DNA of 64,000 nucleotides from Sinorhizobium meliloti 4H41. GTDB lineage: Bacteria; Pseudomonadota; Alphaproteobacteria; Rhizobiales; Rhizobiaceae. Location of the stretch: the NCBI RefSeq assembly GCF_000375585.1, contig NZ_AQWP01000002.1:124001-188000 (forward strand), given 5' to 3'. The translations under genes were made by a program, and so were the position numbers. The notes beneath the pieces are model-generated. The model made no database searches. It was given only the letters and a program-made list of their open reading frames with translations, and was not told where the DNA came from. Positions 8,412 through 18,219 of this stretch are shown piece after piece; within the stretch, counting starts at the first letter, position 1; each line of letters starts with the position of its first letter.

Positions 8412-8717
8412 CTAATTCTCGATCTGTTTCAGCGTGTCGGCACCGTGCTGCTCGGCCAGAAGCTGCAATTCCTTCAGGCGACGCCGGTACTCGGCTTCGG
8501 AGATCGCGCCGGACCGGCGCTGCCCGGCAAGTGCGGTCAACTGCCCCTGCATGTTCAGCGCCTCCTCATTGGTCATCTGCTGCATGGCGGCGGGCTTTTG
8601 ACCGTAAACGGAAGGATAGGTGGCAAGGTCCGCCGTCGAATTGCAGCCCGCGAGCACGCCTGCGAGAATCAGTGCGGACATCCAAGAAAGCGAACGCTGT
8701 TTTCCGACGGCAAGCAT
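8412..8717 (-). CDS. Small lipoprotein with SHOCT-like C-terminus
   Basis: From the ATG at 8717 the product has 101 residues. It has a basic start, a hydrophobic segment and the lipobox LAGVLAGC, so the mature protein should be lipid-anchored in the envelope. The C-terminal 45 residues (LTALAGQRRSGAISEAEYRR and on) resemble the short amphipathic SHOCT domain, with the pattern of a gap then ISEAEYRRRLKEL. Function is unknown. An upstream in-frame start at 8846 would put 43 residues before the signal and is rejected. It is divergent from phaC. Confidence 0.75.
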   Translation of the reverse strand: MLAVGKQRSLSWMSALILAGVLAGCNSTADLATYPSVYGQKPAAMQQMTNEEALNMQGQLTALAGQRRSGAISEAEYRRRLKELQLLAEQHGADTLKQIEN

Positions 8718-8863
8718 GCTGGCGATGACCTCTGTTTCTGCGGCGCAACGATGCGCTACAGCGCCGCGCGTCTCCCGGGACGCACAAAGGTCGCTGTAGC
8801 ACTTTGATCTGCTGCATGTTTTTGTCCTTCGACCGGCTACGATCACGGGAACATGCAGTAGCC

Positions 8864-8892
8864 CTTGTAATCATTTTCGGGCAGAATGTAAA
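8864..8892 (+). promoter_or_regulatory. Candidate phaC promoter
   Basis: CTTGTA and TGTAAA with 17-base spacing lie 36 bases upstream of the phaC GTG. The -35 fits the rhizobial CTTG type; the -10 is weak. Confidence 0.35.
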
Positions 8893-8928
8893 AATACAAA
8901 ACAAACAAGATGCTGTGGAGGACGCCGG

Positions 8929-10764
8929 GTGACAGCAGAGAAGGCTGAGGGCGCTACGGGCTTTGCCGGCTTCGACCCGAAATCTGTCGAGCCCTACATC
9001 GTCAAGGATCCCGAAAGCCTGGCCATCAACATGGCTCGTGCGGCAGAGCAGCTCGGAAAAGCCGCTTCTGCATGGCTCGCCCCGCGCGAAGCGGGCGAGA
9101 AGACGGATAGTTTCGCCGAGCCCGTCTCCGATATGGTCAAGACGCTTTCCAAGGTCTCGGAATACTGGCTCTCCGACCCTCGGCGAACACTCGAAGCCCA
9201 GACTCATCTTCTCGGCAGCTTCTTCGATATGTGGTCGCGGACGCTCCACCGCATGGCCGGCGAGGCCGTGGAGGAGCCGGCCAACCTTCAGCGCAACGAC
9301 AAGCGCTTCGCCGACGAAGACTGGGTGAAGAATCCGTTTTTCGACTTCATCCGCCAGGCCTATTTCGTCACCTCAGACTGGGCGGAGCGCATGGTCAAGG
9401 ACGCCGAGGGCCTTGACGATCATACCCGCCACAAGGCGGCCTTCTACGTTCGCCAGATTGCCAGCGCGCTTTCCCCGACCAACTTCATCACGACCAATCC
9501 GCAGCTCTATCGCGAAACGGTGGCTTCGAGCGGCGCCAATCTCGTGAAAGGCATGCAGATGTTGGCGGAAGACATAGCCGCCGGGCGCGGCGAGCTTCGG
9601 CTCCGCCAGACGGACACCAGCAAGTTCGCCATCGGAGAGAACATCGCGATCACTCCGGGCAAGGTGATCGCGCAGAACGATGTCTGCCAGGTGCTGCAAT
9701 ACGAGGCGAGCACCGAGACCGTGCTGAAGCGGCCGTTGCTCATTTGCCCGCCCTGGATCAACAAATTCTACGTGCTGGACCTCAACCCGGAGAAGTCCTT
9801 CATCAAATGGGCGGTCGACCAGGGCCACACGGTCTTCGTCATCTCCTGGGTAAACCCGGACGAACGCCATGCCTCCAAGGATTGGGAAGCCTATGCACGC
9901 GAAGGCATAGGCTTCGCGCTTGATATTATCGAACAGGCAACCGGCGAACGCGAAGTCAATTCCATCGGCTATTGCGTCGGCGGGACGCTGCTCGCCGCCA
10001 CCCTGGCGCTCCATGCCGCGGAAGGCGACGACCGCATTCGCTCCGCGACGCTCTTCACCACGCAGGTGGATTTCACCCACGCCGGCGATCTCAAGGTCTT
10101 CGTGGACGACGACCAGATCCGCCACCTCGAAGCCAATATGAGCGCCACCGGCTACCTCGAAGGCTCGAAGATGGCGTCTGCCTTCAACATGCTCCGGGCT
10201 TCGGAACTGATCTGGCCCTATTTCGTCAACAATTACCTCAAGGGCCAGGATCCCCTGCCCTTCGACCTGCTTTACTGGAACTCCGATTCAACGCGAATGC
10301 CCGCGGCCAACCACTCTTTCTATCTGCGCAACTGCTATCTCGAGAACAGGCTCTCCAAGGGCGAGATGGTGCTTGCCGGCCGCCGCGTCTCCCTCGGCGA
10401 CGTAAAGATTCCGATCTACAATCTCGCGACGAAAGAGGACCACATCGCGCCGGCAAAGTCGGTTTTCCTCGGCAGCAGCAGCTTCGGCGGCAAGGTGACC
10501 TTCGTGCTCTCCGGCTCCGGGCACATCGCCGGTGTCGTCAACCCTCCTGCCCGAAGCAAGTATCAATACTGGACGGGAGGCGCGCCGAAGGGCGACTTCG
10601 AGACCTGGATGGGTAAGGCGAAGGAAACGGCCGGGTCGTGGTGGCCGCATTGGCAGGGCTGGGTCGAACGGCTCGACAAACGCAGGATCCCGGCGCGCAA
10701 GGCCGGAGGTCCGCTCAATTCCATCGAAGAAGCGCCCGGCTCCTACGTGCGCGTGCGCGCCTGA
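8929..10764 (+). CDS. phaC: Class I polyhydroxyalkanoate (PHB) synthase
   Basis: The 611-residue protein polymerises (R)-3-hydroxybutyryl-CoA into poly-3-hydroxybutyrate at the granule surface. The lipase-like box is GYCVGGT with the nucleophile cysteine at residue 349, as expected for PhaC; an N-terminal PhaC_N region (about 100-270) and an alpha/beta-hydrolase core follow, including DHIAP and [13 protein letters not shown], which carry the catalytic Asp and His. The start is a GTG preceded by GTGGAGGACG. It is called phbC in Sinorhizobium. No phaA/phaB lies in the window, which is normal for rhizobia. sfsA follows after 20 bases. Confidence 0.96.
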   Translation: MTAEKAEGATGFAGFDPKSVEPYIVKDPESLAINMARAAEQLGKAASAWLAPREAGEKTDSFAEPVSDMVKTLSKVSEYWLSDPRRTLEAQTHLLGSFFDMWSRTLHRMAGEAVEEPANLQRNDKRFADEDWVKNPFFDFIRQAYFVTSDWAERMVKDAEGLDDHTRHKAAFYVRQIASALSPTNFITTNPQLYRETVASSGANLVKGMQMLAEDIAAGRGELRLRQTDTSKFAIGENIAITPGKVIAQNDVCQVLQYEASTETVLKRPLLICPPWINKFYVLDLNPEKSFIKWAVDQGHTVFVISWVNPDERHASKDWEAYAREGIGFALDIIEQATGEREVNSIGYCVGGTLLAATLALHAAEGDDRIRSATLFTTQVDFTHAGDLKVFVDDDQIRHLEANMSATGYLEGSKMASAFNMLRASELIWPYFVNNYLKGQDPLPFDLLYWNSDSTRMPAANHSFYLRNCYLENRLSKGEMVLAGRRVSLGDVKIPIYNLATKEDHIAPAKSVFLGSSSFGGKVTFVLSGSGHIAGVVNPPARSKYQYWTGGAPKGDFETWMGKAKETAGSWWPHWQGWVERLDKRRIPARKAGGPLNSIEEAPGSYVRVRA

Positions 10765-10784
10765 CCGCAGAGAGTGCAATCCCC

Positions 10785-11504
10785 TTGAATTTCCCTCGCC
10801 CGCTCGTCCCTGCGACGCTTGTGCAGCGTTACAAACGCTTCCTGTTCGACGCTATTCTGGCCGATGGAACGGCAATCACGGGTTCATGCCCGAATACCGG
10901 CTCGATGCGTGGCCTGACCACACCGGGCTCGCCGGTCTGGCTCTCGGAACACGACAGTCCGACACGCAAGTATCGCCACATGCTGGAGATCGTCGAGGCG
11001 GACGGCACGCTGGTCGGCATCAACACCGGATTGCCGAACCGGATCGCCGAAGAGGCGATCATGGCCGGACAGGTGGGCGATCTTCACACCTACGGCACGC
11101 TCCGGCGCGAGCAGAGATACGGCCGCAACTCCAGGATAGATATTCTGCTCAGTGATGCGGAAAAGGGCCTCGCCTATGTCGAGGTGAAGAACGTCCATTT
11201 CAGCCGCGTCCGCGGTCTCGCCGAATTCCCGGACAGCCCGACCCAACGCGGTGCGAAACATCTCGAGGAACTGGGCGATATGGTCGAGGCGGGACACCGC
11301 GCGATCATGCTCTATCTTATCCAGAGAGGCGATTGCAGTCGCTTCCGCATATGCCGTGAGCTCGACCCGGTCTATGCTCGTGCTTTCGAAAGGGCGAGCG
11401 CACGCGGCGTCGAGGCCTATGCGGTCAAATGCGCGGTATCGCCGGCGCAAATCCTGGCGGCAGGACCGATCGTAGTGGACGAACCGGTCCCTGCTGTTTT
11501 ATGA
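10785..11504 (+). CDS. sfsA: SfsA family DNA-binding/sugar fermentation stimulation protein
   Basis: From the TTG at 10785 the product has 239 residues, the family length, and begins [19 protein letters not shown]. Characteristic SfsA segments are [20 protein letters not shown] and [20 protein letters not shown], the latter resembling a nuclease-like D...E-x-K core. E. coli SfsA was described as a maltose-operon affecting DNA-binding protein; its biochemical role is unsettled. The longer in-frame start at 10638 lies inside phaC and is not credible. phaC-sfsA-map-radC form a co-directional run. Confidence 0.9.
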   Translation: MNFPRPLVPATLVQRYKRFLFDAILADGTAITGSCPNTGSMRGLTTPGSPVWLSEHDSPTRKYRHMLEIVEADGTLVGINTGLPNRIAEEAIMAGQVGDLHTYGTLRREQRYGRNSRIDILLSDAEKGLAYVEVKNVHFSRVRGLAEFPDSPTQRGAKHLEELGDMVEAGHRAIMLYLIQRGDCSRFRICRELDPVYARAFERASARGVEAYAVKCAVSPAQILAAGPIVVDEPVPAVL

Positions 11505-11532
11505 AAATCGCCTGAAACAACGGAAATCTGGA

Positions 11533-12372
11533 ATGGTAACTTACATCGAGGCCGACGCGGCTCCCTACAAGAACACCGGTGTCATTCGACTTTACGGGCC
11601 GGAGGGGTTTGAAGGCATGCGCAAGGCCTGTCAGGTGACCGCACGCTGCCTGGACGAGCTCGTCGCGCGCGTGAGTCCGGGCGTGACCACGGACGAGATC
11701 GACCGCTTCGTCTTCGAGTTCGGCATGGACCACGGCGCACTCCCCGCAACCCTCAATTATCGCGGCTACACCAAATCCTCCTGCACCTCGATCAATCACG
11801 TGGTCTGTCACGGCATCCCCAACGACAAGCCGCTGCGCGAAGGGGACATCGTCAACATCGACGTGACCTATGTGGTCGATGGGTGGCACGGCGATTCAAG
11901 CCGGATGTATCCCGTCGGCGAGATAAAGCGTGCCGCCGAGCGCCTGCTGGACGTAACGCATGAATGCCTGATGCGCGGAATAGCGGCGGTCCGCCCGGGC
12001 GCGCGCACGGGAGCAATCGGCGAGGCGATCCAAGCCTATGCGGAAGCCGAGCGTTGTTCGGTGGTTCGCGACTTCTGCGGTCACGGCGTCGGCCGGCTCT
12101 TTCACGACGCGCCCAATATCCTTCACTATGGCAGCGCCAATGACGGGCCGGAGCTCAAGGAAGGCATGATCTTCACGATCGAACCGATGATCAATCTTGG
12201 CCGCCCGCATGTGAAGGTCCTCTCGGACGGATGGACGGCGGTTACGCGCGATCGGTCCCTGTCGGCCCAATACGAACACACGGTGGGCGTGACGGCGGAC
12301 GGCTGCGAGATATTCACGCTCTCACCGGCCGGTCTCTTCAAGCCCGGCATTCACGTCGCGGGCGACGCGTGA
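11533..12372 (+). CDS. map: Methionine aminopeptidase, type I
   Basis: This 279-residue pita-bread fold enzyme removes initiator methionine. Metal ligands of type I MetAP are visible in [18 protein letters not shown] (two Asp), [12 protein letters not shown] (His), and [10 protein letters not shown] (Glu), plus a final Glu in SAQYEHTV. The N-terminus ([20 protein letters not shown]) is the short rhizobial form without an SH3-zinc extension. Its stop overlaps the radC start. Confidence 0.96.
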   Translation: MVTYIEADAAPYKNTGVIRLYGPEGFEGMRKACQVTARCLDELVARVSPGVTTDEIDRFVFEFGMDHGALPATLNYRGYTKSSCTSINHVVCHGIPNDKPLREGDIVNIDVTYVVDGWHGDSSRMYPVGEIKRAAERLLDVTHECLMRGIAAVRPGARTGAIGEAIQAYAEAERCSVVRDFCGHGVGRLFHDAPNILHYGSANDGPELKEGMIFTIEPMINLGRPHVKVLSDGWTAVTRDRSLSAQYEHTVGVTADGCEIFTLSPAGLFKPGIHVAGDA

Positions 12373-13157
12373 CGAAGACCCCGCCCGCCGAACCCGACGA
12401 CCTTTTCGACGCCGCGGACGAACGCCGGTTTTTCCCGCAGAAGCCGACCCACGAGAGCCACGCAACCGCGCCGGCGCCGGCAACCGATACGCACTACCAC
12501 GGCCATCGGGACCGCCTGAGAGCCCGCTACCGCGAACACGGTGATGCGGCGCTGGCGGATTACGAACTCCTCGAGCTCATCCTCTTCCGCCTCATACCCC
12601 GCCGCGATACCAAGCCGATCGCCAAGGCGCTGCTCGACCGCTTCGGCACGCTGGCGGCCGTCTTCGGCGCTCCCTTGCACCTCCTTCAGGAAGTCAAAGG
12701 CGTCGGAGAGTCCGTCGCGCTCGATCTCAAGCTCGTCGCGACCGCCAGCCACCGCATGCTCAGGAGCGAATTGCGCAACAAACAGGTTCTGTCCTCCTGG
12801 AGCGCCGTGATCGACTATTGCCACGCGGCGATGGCGCATGAGACGAAGGAGCAGTTCCGCATCCTTTTCCTCGACAAGCGCAACACGCTGATCGCCGACG
12901 AGGTTCAGCAGCAAGGAACGATCGACCACACGCCCGTATATCCCCGCGAGGTGGTCAGGCGCGCTTTAGAACTTTCCGCTACCGCCTTGATTTTGGTGCA
13001 CAACCATCCCTCCGGCGACCCGACGCCGTCACGCGCCGACATCGACATGACCAAGCTCATCGCCGAAGCCGCCAAGCCGCTCGGCATCGCGCTTCACGAT
13101 CACGTCATCATCGGCAAAGACGGCCACGTCAGCCTCAAAGGGCTTCGATTGTTCTGA
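12369..13157 (+). CDS. radC: RadC/YicR family JAB-type protein
   Basis: The GTG at 12369 overlaps the map stop as GTGA, giving 262 residues. The N-terminal part contains a helix-hairpin-helix-like segment ([17 protein letters not shown]). The C-terminal domain has the JAMM/MPN metalloprotease motif [18 protein letters not shown], following an upstream Glu. The family was historically tied to DNA repair, but its enzymatic role is unknown. Translational coupling with map is likely. Confidence 0.93.
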   Translation: MTKTPPAEPDDLFDAADERRFFPQKPTHESHATAPAPATDTHYHGHRDRLRARYREHGDAALADYELLELILFRLIPRRDTKPIAKALLDRFGTLAAVFGAPLHLLQEVKGVGESVALDLKLVATASHRMLRSELRNKQVLSSWSAVIDYCHAAMAHETKEQFRILFLDKRNTLIADEVQQQGTIDHTPVYPREVVRRALELSATALILVHNHPSGDPTPSRADIDMTKLIAEAAKPLGIALHDHVIIGKDGHVSLKGLRLF

Positions 13158-13298
13158 TGGAAAATATGCAGCAGACGCATCCAGAACAGGGCGCTGCGGC
13201 ATTGCACGTCATCAAACGGTGCGATTGACGATATAGCTGTGCCTGCGCGAAAGATACCGCATCGCACAACGATTCTCACGCGAGCAGGGGAAGCGTTC

Positions 13299-14702
13299 AT
13301 GAACCAGTACGATCTCATCGTTGTCGGCAGTGGTCCGGCCGGGCGCAGGGGCGCCATCCAGGCCGCGAAGCTTGGCAAGAAGGTGCTCGTCATCGAACAG
13401 GGAAAACGGGTCGGCGGCGTTTCCGTCCACACCGGTACCATTCCGTCGAAAACGCTGCGTGAAACGGCGCTCAACCTGACCGGCTGGCGCGAGCGCGGCT
13501 TCTACGGCCGCTCCTATCGGGTCAAGCAGGAGATCAGCGCCGAAGATCTGCGCCGTCGTCTGATCATAACGCTCAACCACGAGGTGGAGGTGCTCGAACA
13601 CCAGTTCGCGCGAAACCGCGTACAGCACATCCGTGGCAGGGCGAGCTTCGTCGGGCCGACGACGCTCGAGATCTCCAAAGATGACGACGAGAGCATGCTC
13701 GTTTCCGGCACCAGTATCCTGCTTGCCGTGGGAACGAAGCCCTTTCGGCCTGACTACATGCCTTTCGACGGCAGGACAGTCGTAGACAGTGACGAACTGC
13801 TTGACATCCGTGAACTGCCCCGCTCGCTTGTGGTGATCGGCGCCGGCGTCATCGGCATCGAATACGCCACCATCTTCAGCGCCCTCGACATCCAGGTAAC
13901 GGTCATCGACCCGAAGGCCACCATGCTCGATTTCATCGACCGGGAGATCGTCGAGGACTTCACCTATCAGTTGCGCGACCGCGCGATGAAACTGAACTTG
14001 GGCCAGAAGGCGGAGAAAGTGGAGCGGCTCGACAACGGCAAGGTGCTGCTTAGCCTCGACAACGGCCGCAAGATCACGACGGACATGGTGCTTTTCGCGG
14101 CCGGCCGGATGGGCGCGACGGATGCGCTCAACCTTCCTGCGGCAGGTCTCGAGGCCGACGCCCGCGGTCGGCTGAAGGTCAATCCGGAAACGTTCCAGAC
14201 GACCGTTCCGAATATCTACGCCGCCGGCGATGTCGTCGGCTTTCCGAGCCTCGCTTCGACCTCGATGGAACAGGGCCGCATCGCGGCCCGTGTTGCGGTC
14301 GGCGCAATCGCCAAGGAGCCGCAGAAATATTTCCCCTACGGCATCTATGCCGTGCCGGAAATATCCACCTGCGGCCTATCCGAGGAAGAGGTCAAAGAGC
14401 GCGGAATTCCCTACGAATGCGGCATCGCCCGGTTCCGTGAGACTTCGCGCGGGCACATCATGGGCCTGGATTCGGGACTCTTGAAGATGATCTTCTCGCT
14501 CAGGACGAGGCGGCTGCTCGGCGTCCACATCATCGGCGAAGGTGCGACCGAACTCGTCCATATCGGCCAAGCCGTCCTCAACCTGAAGGGCACCGTCGAA
14601 TATTTCGTCGAGAATACCTTCAACTACCCTACCCTGGCCGAAGCCTACAAGATCGCCGGCCTCGACGCATGGAACCGCATGGGAGAGATCAAGACGGAGT
14701 GA
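13299..14702 (+). CDS. sthA: Soluble pyridine nucleotide transhydrogenase
   Basis: The 467-residue flavoprotein starts MNQYDLIVVGSGPAGRRGAI (FAD-binding GxGxxG). At the position of the disulfide motif of lipoamide dehydrogenases it reads GGVSVHTGTIPSKTLRE, without the redox cysteine pair, which is diagnostic of SthA over Lpd or glutathione reductase. A second dinucleotide motif (VVIGAGVIGIEYATIF) and the dimerisation domain follow. It equilibrates NADPH and NAD+. The ATG at 13299 has AGGGGAAG upstream; the in-frame ATG-like start at 13239 is less likely. Confidence 0.93.
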   Translation: MNQYDLIVVGSGPAGRRGAIQAAKLGKKVLVIEQGKRVGGVSVHTGTIPSKTLRETALNLTGWRERGFYGRSYRVKQEISAEDLRRRLIITLNHEVEVLEHQFARNRVQHIRGRASFVGPTTLEISKDDDESMLVSGTSILLAVGTKPFRPDYMPFDGRTVVDSDELLDIRELPRSLVVIGAGVIGIEYATIFSALDIQVTVIDPKATMLDFIDREIVEDFTYQLRDRAMKLNLGQKAEKVERLDNGKVLLSLDNGRKITTDMVLFAAGRMGATDALNLPAAGLEADARGRLKVNPETFQTTVPNIYAAGDVVGFPSLASTSMEQGRIAARVAVGAIAKEPQKYFPYGIYAVPEISTCGLSEEEVKERGIPYECGIARFRETSRGHIMGLDSGLLKMIFSLRTRRLLGVHIIGEGATELVHIGQAVLNLKGTVEYFVENTFNYPTLAEAYKIAGLDAWNRMGEIKTE

Positions 14703-14717
14703 CGGCGGGACTAAGTC

Positions 14718-14745
14718 CCTTCTTCCCGTCAAAACGGGGAGAAGG
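14718..14745. terminator. Hairpin between convergent sthA and sufA (rhizobial palindromic unit)
   Basis: CCTTCTTCCCGT and ACGGGGAGAAGG pair over 12 bases (one G-U) around a CAAA loop, just past the sthA stop. The sequence, with following GCGGCCGGCAGG, resembles a small intergenic repeat frequent in Rhizobiaceae. It likely ends transcription from one or both sides. Confidence 0.55.
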
Positions 14746-14784
14746 CGGCCGGCAGGCTGGATGAGGGGCTGATAGGGTACGGAA

Positions 14785-15177
14785 TCAGCTGGCGCGGACC
14801 ACCGCGTCGCCGCGCTCGGCAAGTGCCGCGAGATCGGCCGGCTTCAGTTCCACCGACTCGCCGCAGCCGCAGGCAGAAGTTTGATTAGGGTTGTTGAAGG
14901 TGAAGCCCGAGCGCAGCGTGGTGGTCTCGAAATCCATCTGCGTGCCCAGAAGGTAAAGCACGGCCTCTGGGGCCACCCAGACCTTCGCCCCCTGGTGCTC
15001 GACCAGGTCGTCCTTCGAATTGGGTTCGCTCACGAGATCGACGGCATATTCCATGCCGGCGCAACCGCCCTTCTTGATGCTGACGCGGATGCCTTTGGCC
15101 TCGCCTCCGGCATTTTCCACGATCGACCGGACCCGGCTGGCGGCGGCATCGGTCAGGCTCATAACGGCAAAGCCCAT
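14785..15177 (-). CDS. sufA: A-type Fe-S carrier protein (SufA/IscA/ErpA family)
   Basis: The 130-residue protein has the three conserved cysteines of A-type carriers: one in KKGGCAGMEY and the pair in SACGCGESV. It would receive Fe-S clusters from the SufBCD scaffold and pass them to apoproteins. The ATG at 15177 is chosen since AAGGAG lies 9 bases upstream; an ATG at 15186 directly abuts that ribosome site. A C-terminal tail of about 20 residues extends past the CGC motif. It is the last gene of the suf operon, 94 bases after the SufT-like gene. Confidence 0.92.
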   Translation of the reverse strand: MGFAVMSLTDAAASRVRSIVENAGGEAKGIRVSIKKGGCAGMEYAVDLVSEPNSKDDLVEHQGAKVWVAPEAVLYLLGTQMDFETTTLRSGFTFNNPNQTSACGCGESVELKPADLAALAERGDAVVRAS

Positions 15178-15271
15178 AGGCTCCATCTCCTTCGTATCGC
15201 CGGGTTAAAGGCCCGGCGCTTCCAGACTGAATGTAATGCCCGCGTGCCGACGGATCAATATCGGCAGGTGC

Positions 15272-15652
15272 TCAATACCAGCCGAGCGCAACCTGCGCCT
15301 CTTCCGACATGCGGTCAGGCGTCCACGGCGGATCGAAGGTCATCGACACTTCGACGCCCGAAACGCCCTCGACGGCGCCTACGGCATTTTCGACCCAGCC
15401 CGGCATCTCACCGGCAACGGGGCAGCCCGGCGCGGTCAGCGTCATGTCGATCTTCACCATACGGTCGTCTTCGATGTCGATCTTGTAGATGAGACCGAGT
15501 TCGAAGATGTCCGCGGGTATTTCCGGGTCATAGACGGTTTTGAGTGCCGCGATGATGTCGTCGCTGAGGCGCGCCAGTTCCTCCGGCGGAATGGCCGAAT
15601 GAACGATGCCTTCGCGGACGTCGACTTTTTCTTGTGTTTGCTCGAGACCCAT
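15272..15652 (-). CDS. sufT: SufT-like (DUF59/MIP18) Fe-S assembly protein
   Basis: From ATG 15652 the product has 126 residues with the MIP18/DUF59 core: TVYDPEIPADIFELGLIYKI, then LTAPGCPVAGEMP with the conserved reactive cysteine. Such proteins act in Fe-S cluster maturation of client enzymes and sit in alphaproteobacterial suf operons. It lies 10 bases after sufS. The symbol is by family and position. Confidence 0.87.
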   Translation of the reverse strand: MGLEQTQEKVDVREGIVHSAIPPEELARLSDDIIAALKTVYDPEIPADIFELGLIYKIDIEDDRMVKIDMTLTAPGCPVAGEMPGWVENAVGAVEGVSGVEVSMTFDPPWTPDRMSEEAQVALGWY

Positions 15653-15662
15653 GTCCGTCTCC

Positions 15663-16907
15663 CTAAGCGAAAAACTTGCGTGCGTGTTCCAGCGCGTCCG
15701 CCAGCGCATCGACTTCGGCCGTGGTGTTGTAGAGACCGAAGGACGCCCGGCATGTGGAGGTGACGCCGAACCGTTTCAAGAGCGGCTGCGCACAATGCGT
15801 TCCGGCCCGCACGGCAATGCCGGCACGGTCGATGACCATCGACACGTCATGGGCATGGATGCCGGCGATCTCGAAGGAAAAGATACTCCCCTTGCCGGGT
15901 GCGTCGCCGAAAACCCTCAGCGAATTGATCGAGGACAGGCGCTCGCGGGCATAGGCCGTCAGGCTCGCCTCATGAGCCCTGATCGCCTCGCGGCCGACCT
16001 TCTCCATGTAATCGAGCGCATAGCCGAGCCCGATCGCCTGGACGATCGGCGGCGTACCGGCCTCGAAGCGATGCGGCGGATCGTTGTAGGTGACGCCGTC
16101 CTCCGTCACTTCCTCGATCATCTCGCCGCCACCCATGAAGGGGCGCATTTCCTTCAACCGTTCGGTCTTGCCATAGAGCACGCCGATGCCGGAAGGACCG
16201 TAGAGCTTGTGACCGGTCATCACATACCAGTCGCAATCGATGTCCTGGACGTCGACGGGCATATGCACCGCACCCTGGCTGCCGTCGACAAGCACCGGAA
16301 TGCCGCGCTCGCGGGCAATGCGGCAGATCTCCTTGACCGGGACCACGGTGCCCAGCGCGTTCGACATGTGCGTGATGGCGATGAGCTTCGTCCGCTCCGT
16401 CAGGCATTTGACGAAGTCCTCGATGTGGAACGCGCCGTCGTCGTCGATCGGCGCCCAGACGAGCTTCGCGCCCTGCCGCTCGCGAATAAAGTGCCAGGGA
16501 ACGATATTGGAGTGATGCTCCATGATCGAGACGACGATCTCATCCCCCTCGCCGAGCTGCGGCATTCCATAGCCGTAGGCGACCGTGTTGATCGCCTCCG
16601 TCGAGGACTTGGTGAAGATGATGTTGTCGACCGACGGCGCATTCAGGAAACGGCGAACCTTTTCGCGCGCCTGTTCATAGGCTTCCGTCGCGGCATTCGA
16701 CAGGAAATGCAGGCCGCGATGGACGTTGGCGTATTCGTTGGAATAGGCATGCGCAACGGCGTCGATGACGAGCTGCGGCTTCTGCGCCGACGCGCCGTTG
16801 TCCAGATAGACGAGCGGCTTGCCATAGACCGTCCGTGACAGGATCGGGAAATCCTTCCTGACCGCTTCGACGTCGTATGCCGCTACCGGCGGCGCAGGAT
16901 GTTCCAT
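15663..16907 (-). CDS. sufS: SufS-type (class II) cysteine desulfurase
   Basis: The 414-residue PLP enzyme provides persulfide sulfur to SufBCD. Visible motifs are VYLDNGASAQKP, EHHSNIVPWH, DGSQGAVHMPVDVQDIDCDW and VMTGHKLYGPSGIGVLYGK with the PLP lysine; the active-site cysteine is in RAGTHCAQPLLKRFG, as in group II desulfurases. The ATG at 16907 is preferred over a TTG at 16919. It lies 12 bases after the sufD stop, so the two are co-transcribed. No SufE gene is seen in the window. Confidence 0.95.
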   Translation of the reverse strand: MEHPAPPVAAYDVEAVRKDFPILSRTVYGKPLVYLDNGASAQKPQLVIDAVAHAYSNEYANVHRGLHFLSNAATEAYEQAREKVRRFLNAPSVDNIIFTKSSTEAINTVAYGYGMPQLGEGDEIVVSIMEHHSNIVPWHFIRERQGAKLVWAPIDDDGAFHIEDFVKCLTERTKLIAITHMSNALGTVVPVKEICRIARERGIPVLVDGSQGAVHMPVDVQDIDCDWYVMTGHKLYGPSGIGVLYGKTERLKEMRPFMGGGEMIEEVTEDGVTYNDPPHRFEAGTPPIVQAIGLGYALDYMEKVGREAIRAHEASLTAYARERLSSINSLRVFGDAPGKGSIFSFEIAGIHAHDVSMVIDRAGIAVRAGTHCAQPLLKRFGVTSTCRASFGLYNTTAEVDALADALEHARKFFA

Positions 16908-16919
16908 GTCTCTATCCAA

Positions 16920-18197
16920 TCAGGCGTGCTTTTCGAGCCAGGCCGCGACTATGCCTTCCAGCGCCTCGACCAGTGCCTCGTCGTCTTCCAGTTCCTCGAC
17001 GATCTCGGCGACGAAAGCATTGACGAGCATGGCGCGCGCCTTGTTTTCCGGAATGCCGCGAGCGAGAAGGTAAAAGAGCTGCGTGTGATCGATATCGATG
17101 ACCGTTGCACCGTGGCCGCACTGCACGTCATCTGCAAAGATTTCGAGTTCCGGCTTCGCAGAGAAATCGGCGTCGTCGGACAAGAGCAGCGTGTTGCACG
17201 ACATTTTGGCGTCGGTCTTCTGCGCGTCCTGGGCGACCAGGATCTTGCCTTGAAACACGCCCTTCGCCCGATCGAAGACGACGTTGCGGATGATCTCGCT
17301 CGACGTCGTGTGCGGCACGTTGTGGCTCAGCGTGAACGTCAGATCCGTGTGGCTGTCCCCGCCGAGCAGGTTGATGCCGCGCAGCGTCAGGTCGGAGCCC
17401 TCGCCGCTCGCACGGCCATGCAGTTCCTGACGGACCAGCTTGCCGCCGGCGTTGATGACGAAGAGGTGCAGCTTCGCGTCCTTGCCGAGATCGAAGCGGA
17501 TCTGGCCGAGATGCGTGTCCGCCGGACCCTGCTGCTGCAGGATGATCCAGATCACGTCGGCGCCGTCTGCGAGCGTCACGTCGCTTACCGAGGAAACGAA
17601 GCTCGGCTCCGCATTCGTCGAAAGATGACGTTCGATTACGGTCGCTTTCGCGCCGGCGCCGAAGGAGACCGGAAAGCGCGTATGCGCCTGACCATGACTC
17701 TGAACCACCTGGATTTCGATCGGAGCTTCGATCTGCGCGCCGGCGGCGACGGTGATTTCCAGTCCGCCGCGCACGAGGCCGCCATTGATTCGGCCGATCG
17801 CATCATCCGAGCCGAGCACTGAGAGCCCGGCTACCGCCGAGCCATCGAGCAGGCTCTCGGTATAGGAGCGCGCCGTCAGCTCTTCGGGAACGCTCTTGAT
17901 ATCCGCCTGGCCGTTGCGCACGGACAGAACGGACGAACCCGGGACGACCGGCTCGACGCGTTCGGCAAACGCGGTCGGATCGGCCGCCGGCACCGCCCGC
18001 AGCAGCGTACGCAGGTCGGTATAGTGCCAGGCTTCGACGCGGCGCGTCGGCAGACCTGCCGTCTTCAACTCGTGGACCAGCGTGTCGCGAAGCGACAGCA
18101 CGGAGCCGTCGCCCGGCAGATCACCGATCTGCGCCGTATAGGCATCGACGAGCGCCGTTTCGGCCGCCGTCATCTTGATGGCCTGTTGCATATTCAT
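16920..18197 (-). CDS. sufD: Fe-S scaffold complex subunit SufD
   Basis: The 425-residue protein begins MNMQQAIKMTAAETALVDAY with AAGGAGTG upstream of the ATG at 18197. The C-terminal half holds the SufB/D beta-helix core (AQKTDAKMSCNTLLLSDDAD, CGHGATVIDIDHTQLFYLLARGIP). The H of CGHGAT corresponds to the conserved SufD histidine involved in cluster assembly. It forms SufBC2D with its neighbours. A longer open frame upstream (to 18419) lies inside sufC and is not coding. Confidence 0.95.
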   Translation of the reverse strand: MNMQQAIKMTAAETALVDAYTAQIGDLPGDGSVLSLRDTLVHELKTAGLPTRRVEAWHYTDLRTLLRAVPAADPTAFAERVEPVVPGSSVLSVRNGQADIKSVPEELTARSYTESLLDGSAVAGLSVLGSDDAIGRINGGLVRGGLEITVAAGAQIEAPIEIQVVQSHGQAHTRFPVSFGAGAKATVIERHLSTNAEPSFVSSVSDVTLADGADVIWIILQQQGPADTHLGQIRFDLGKDAKLHLFVINAGGKLVRQELHGRASGEGSDLTLRGINLLGGDSHTDLTFTLSHNVPHTTSSEIIRNVVFDRAKGVFQGKILVAQDAQKTDAKMSCNTLLLSDDADFSAKPELEIFADDVQCGHGATVIDIDHTQLFYLLARGIPENKARAMLVNAFVAEIVEELEDDEALVEALEGIVAAWLEKHA

Positions 18198-18219
18198 TCG
18201 AACACTCCTTCGACAGGCG

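Noticed and set aside
13299-14702. Idea that sthA is a damaged lipoamide dehydrogenase because the redox cysteines are missing
   Set aside because: Absence of the CxxxxC pair with the GTIPSKTLRE motif is the normal state of soluble transhydrogenases.
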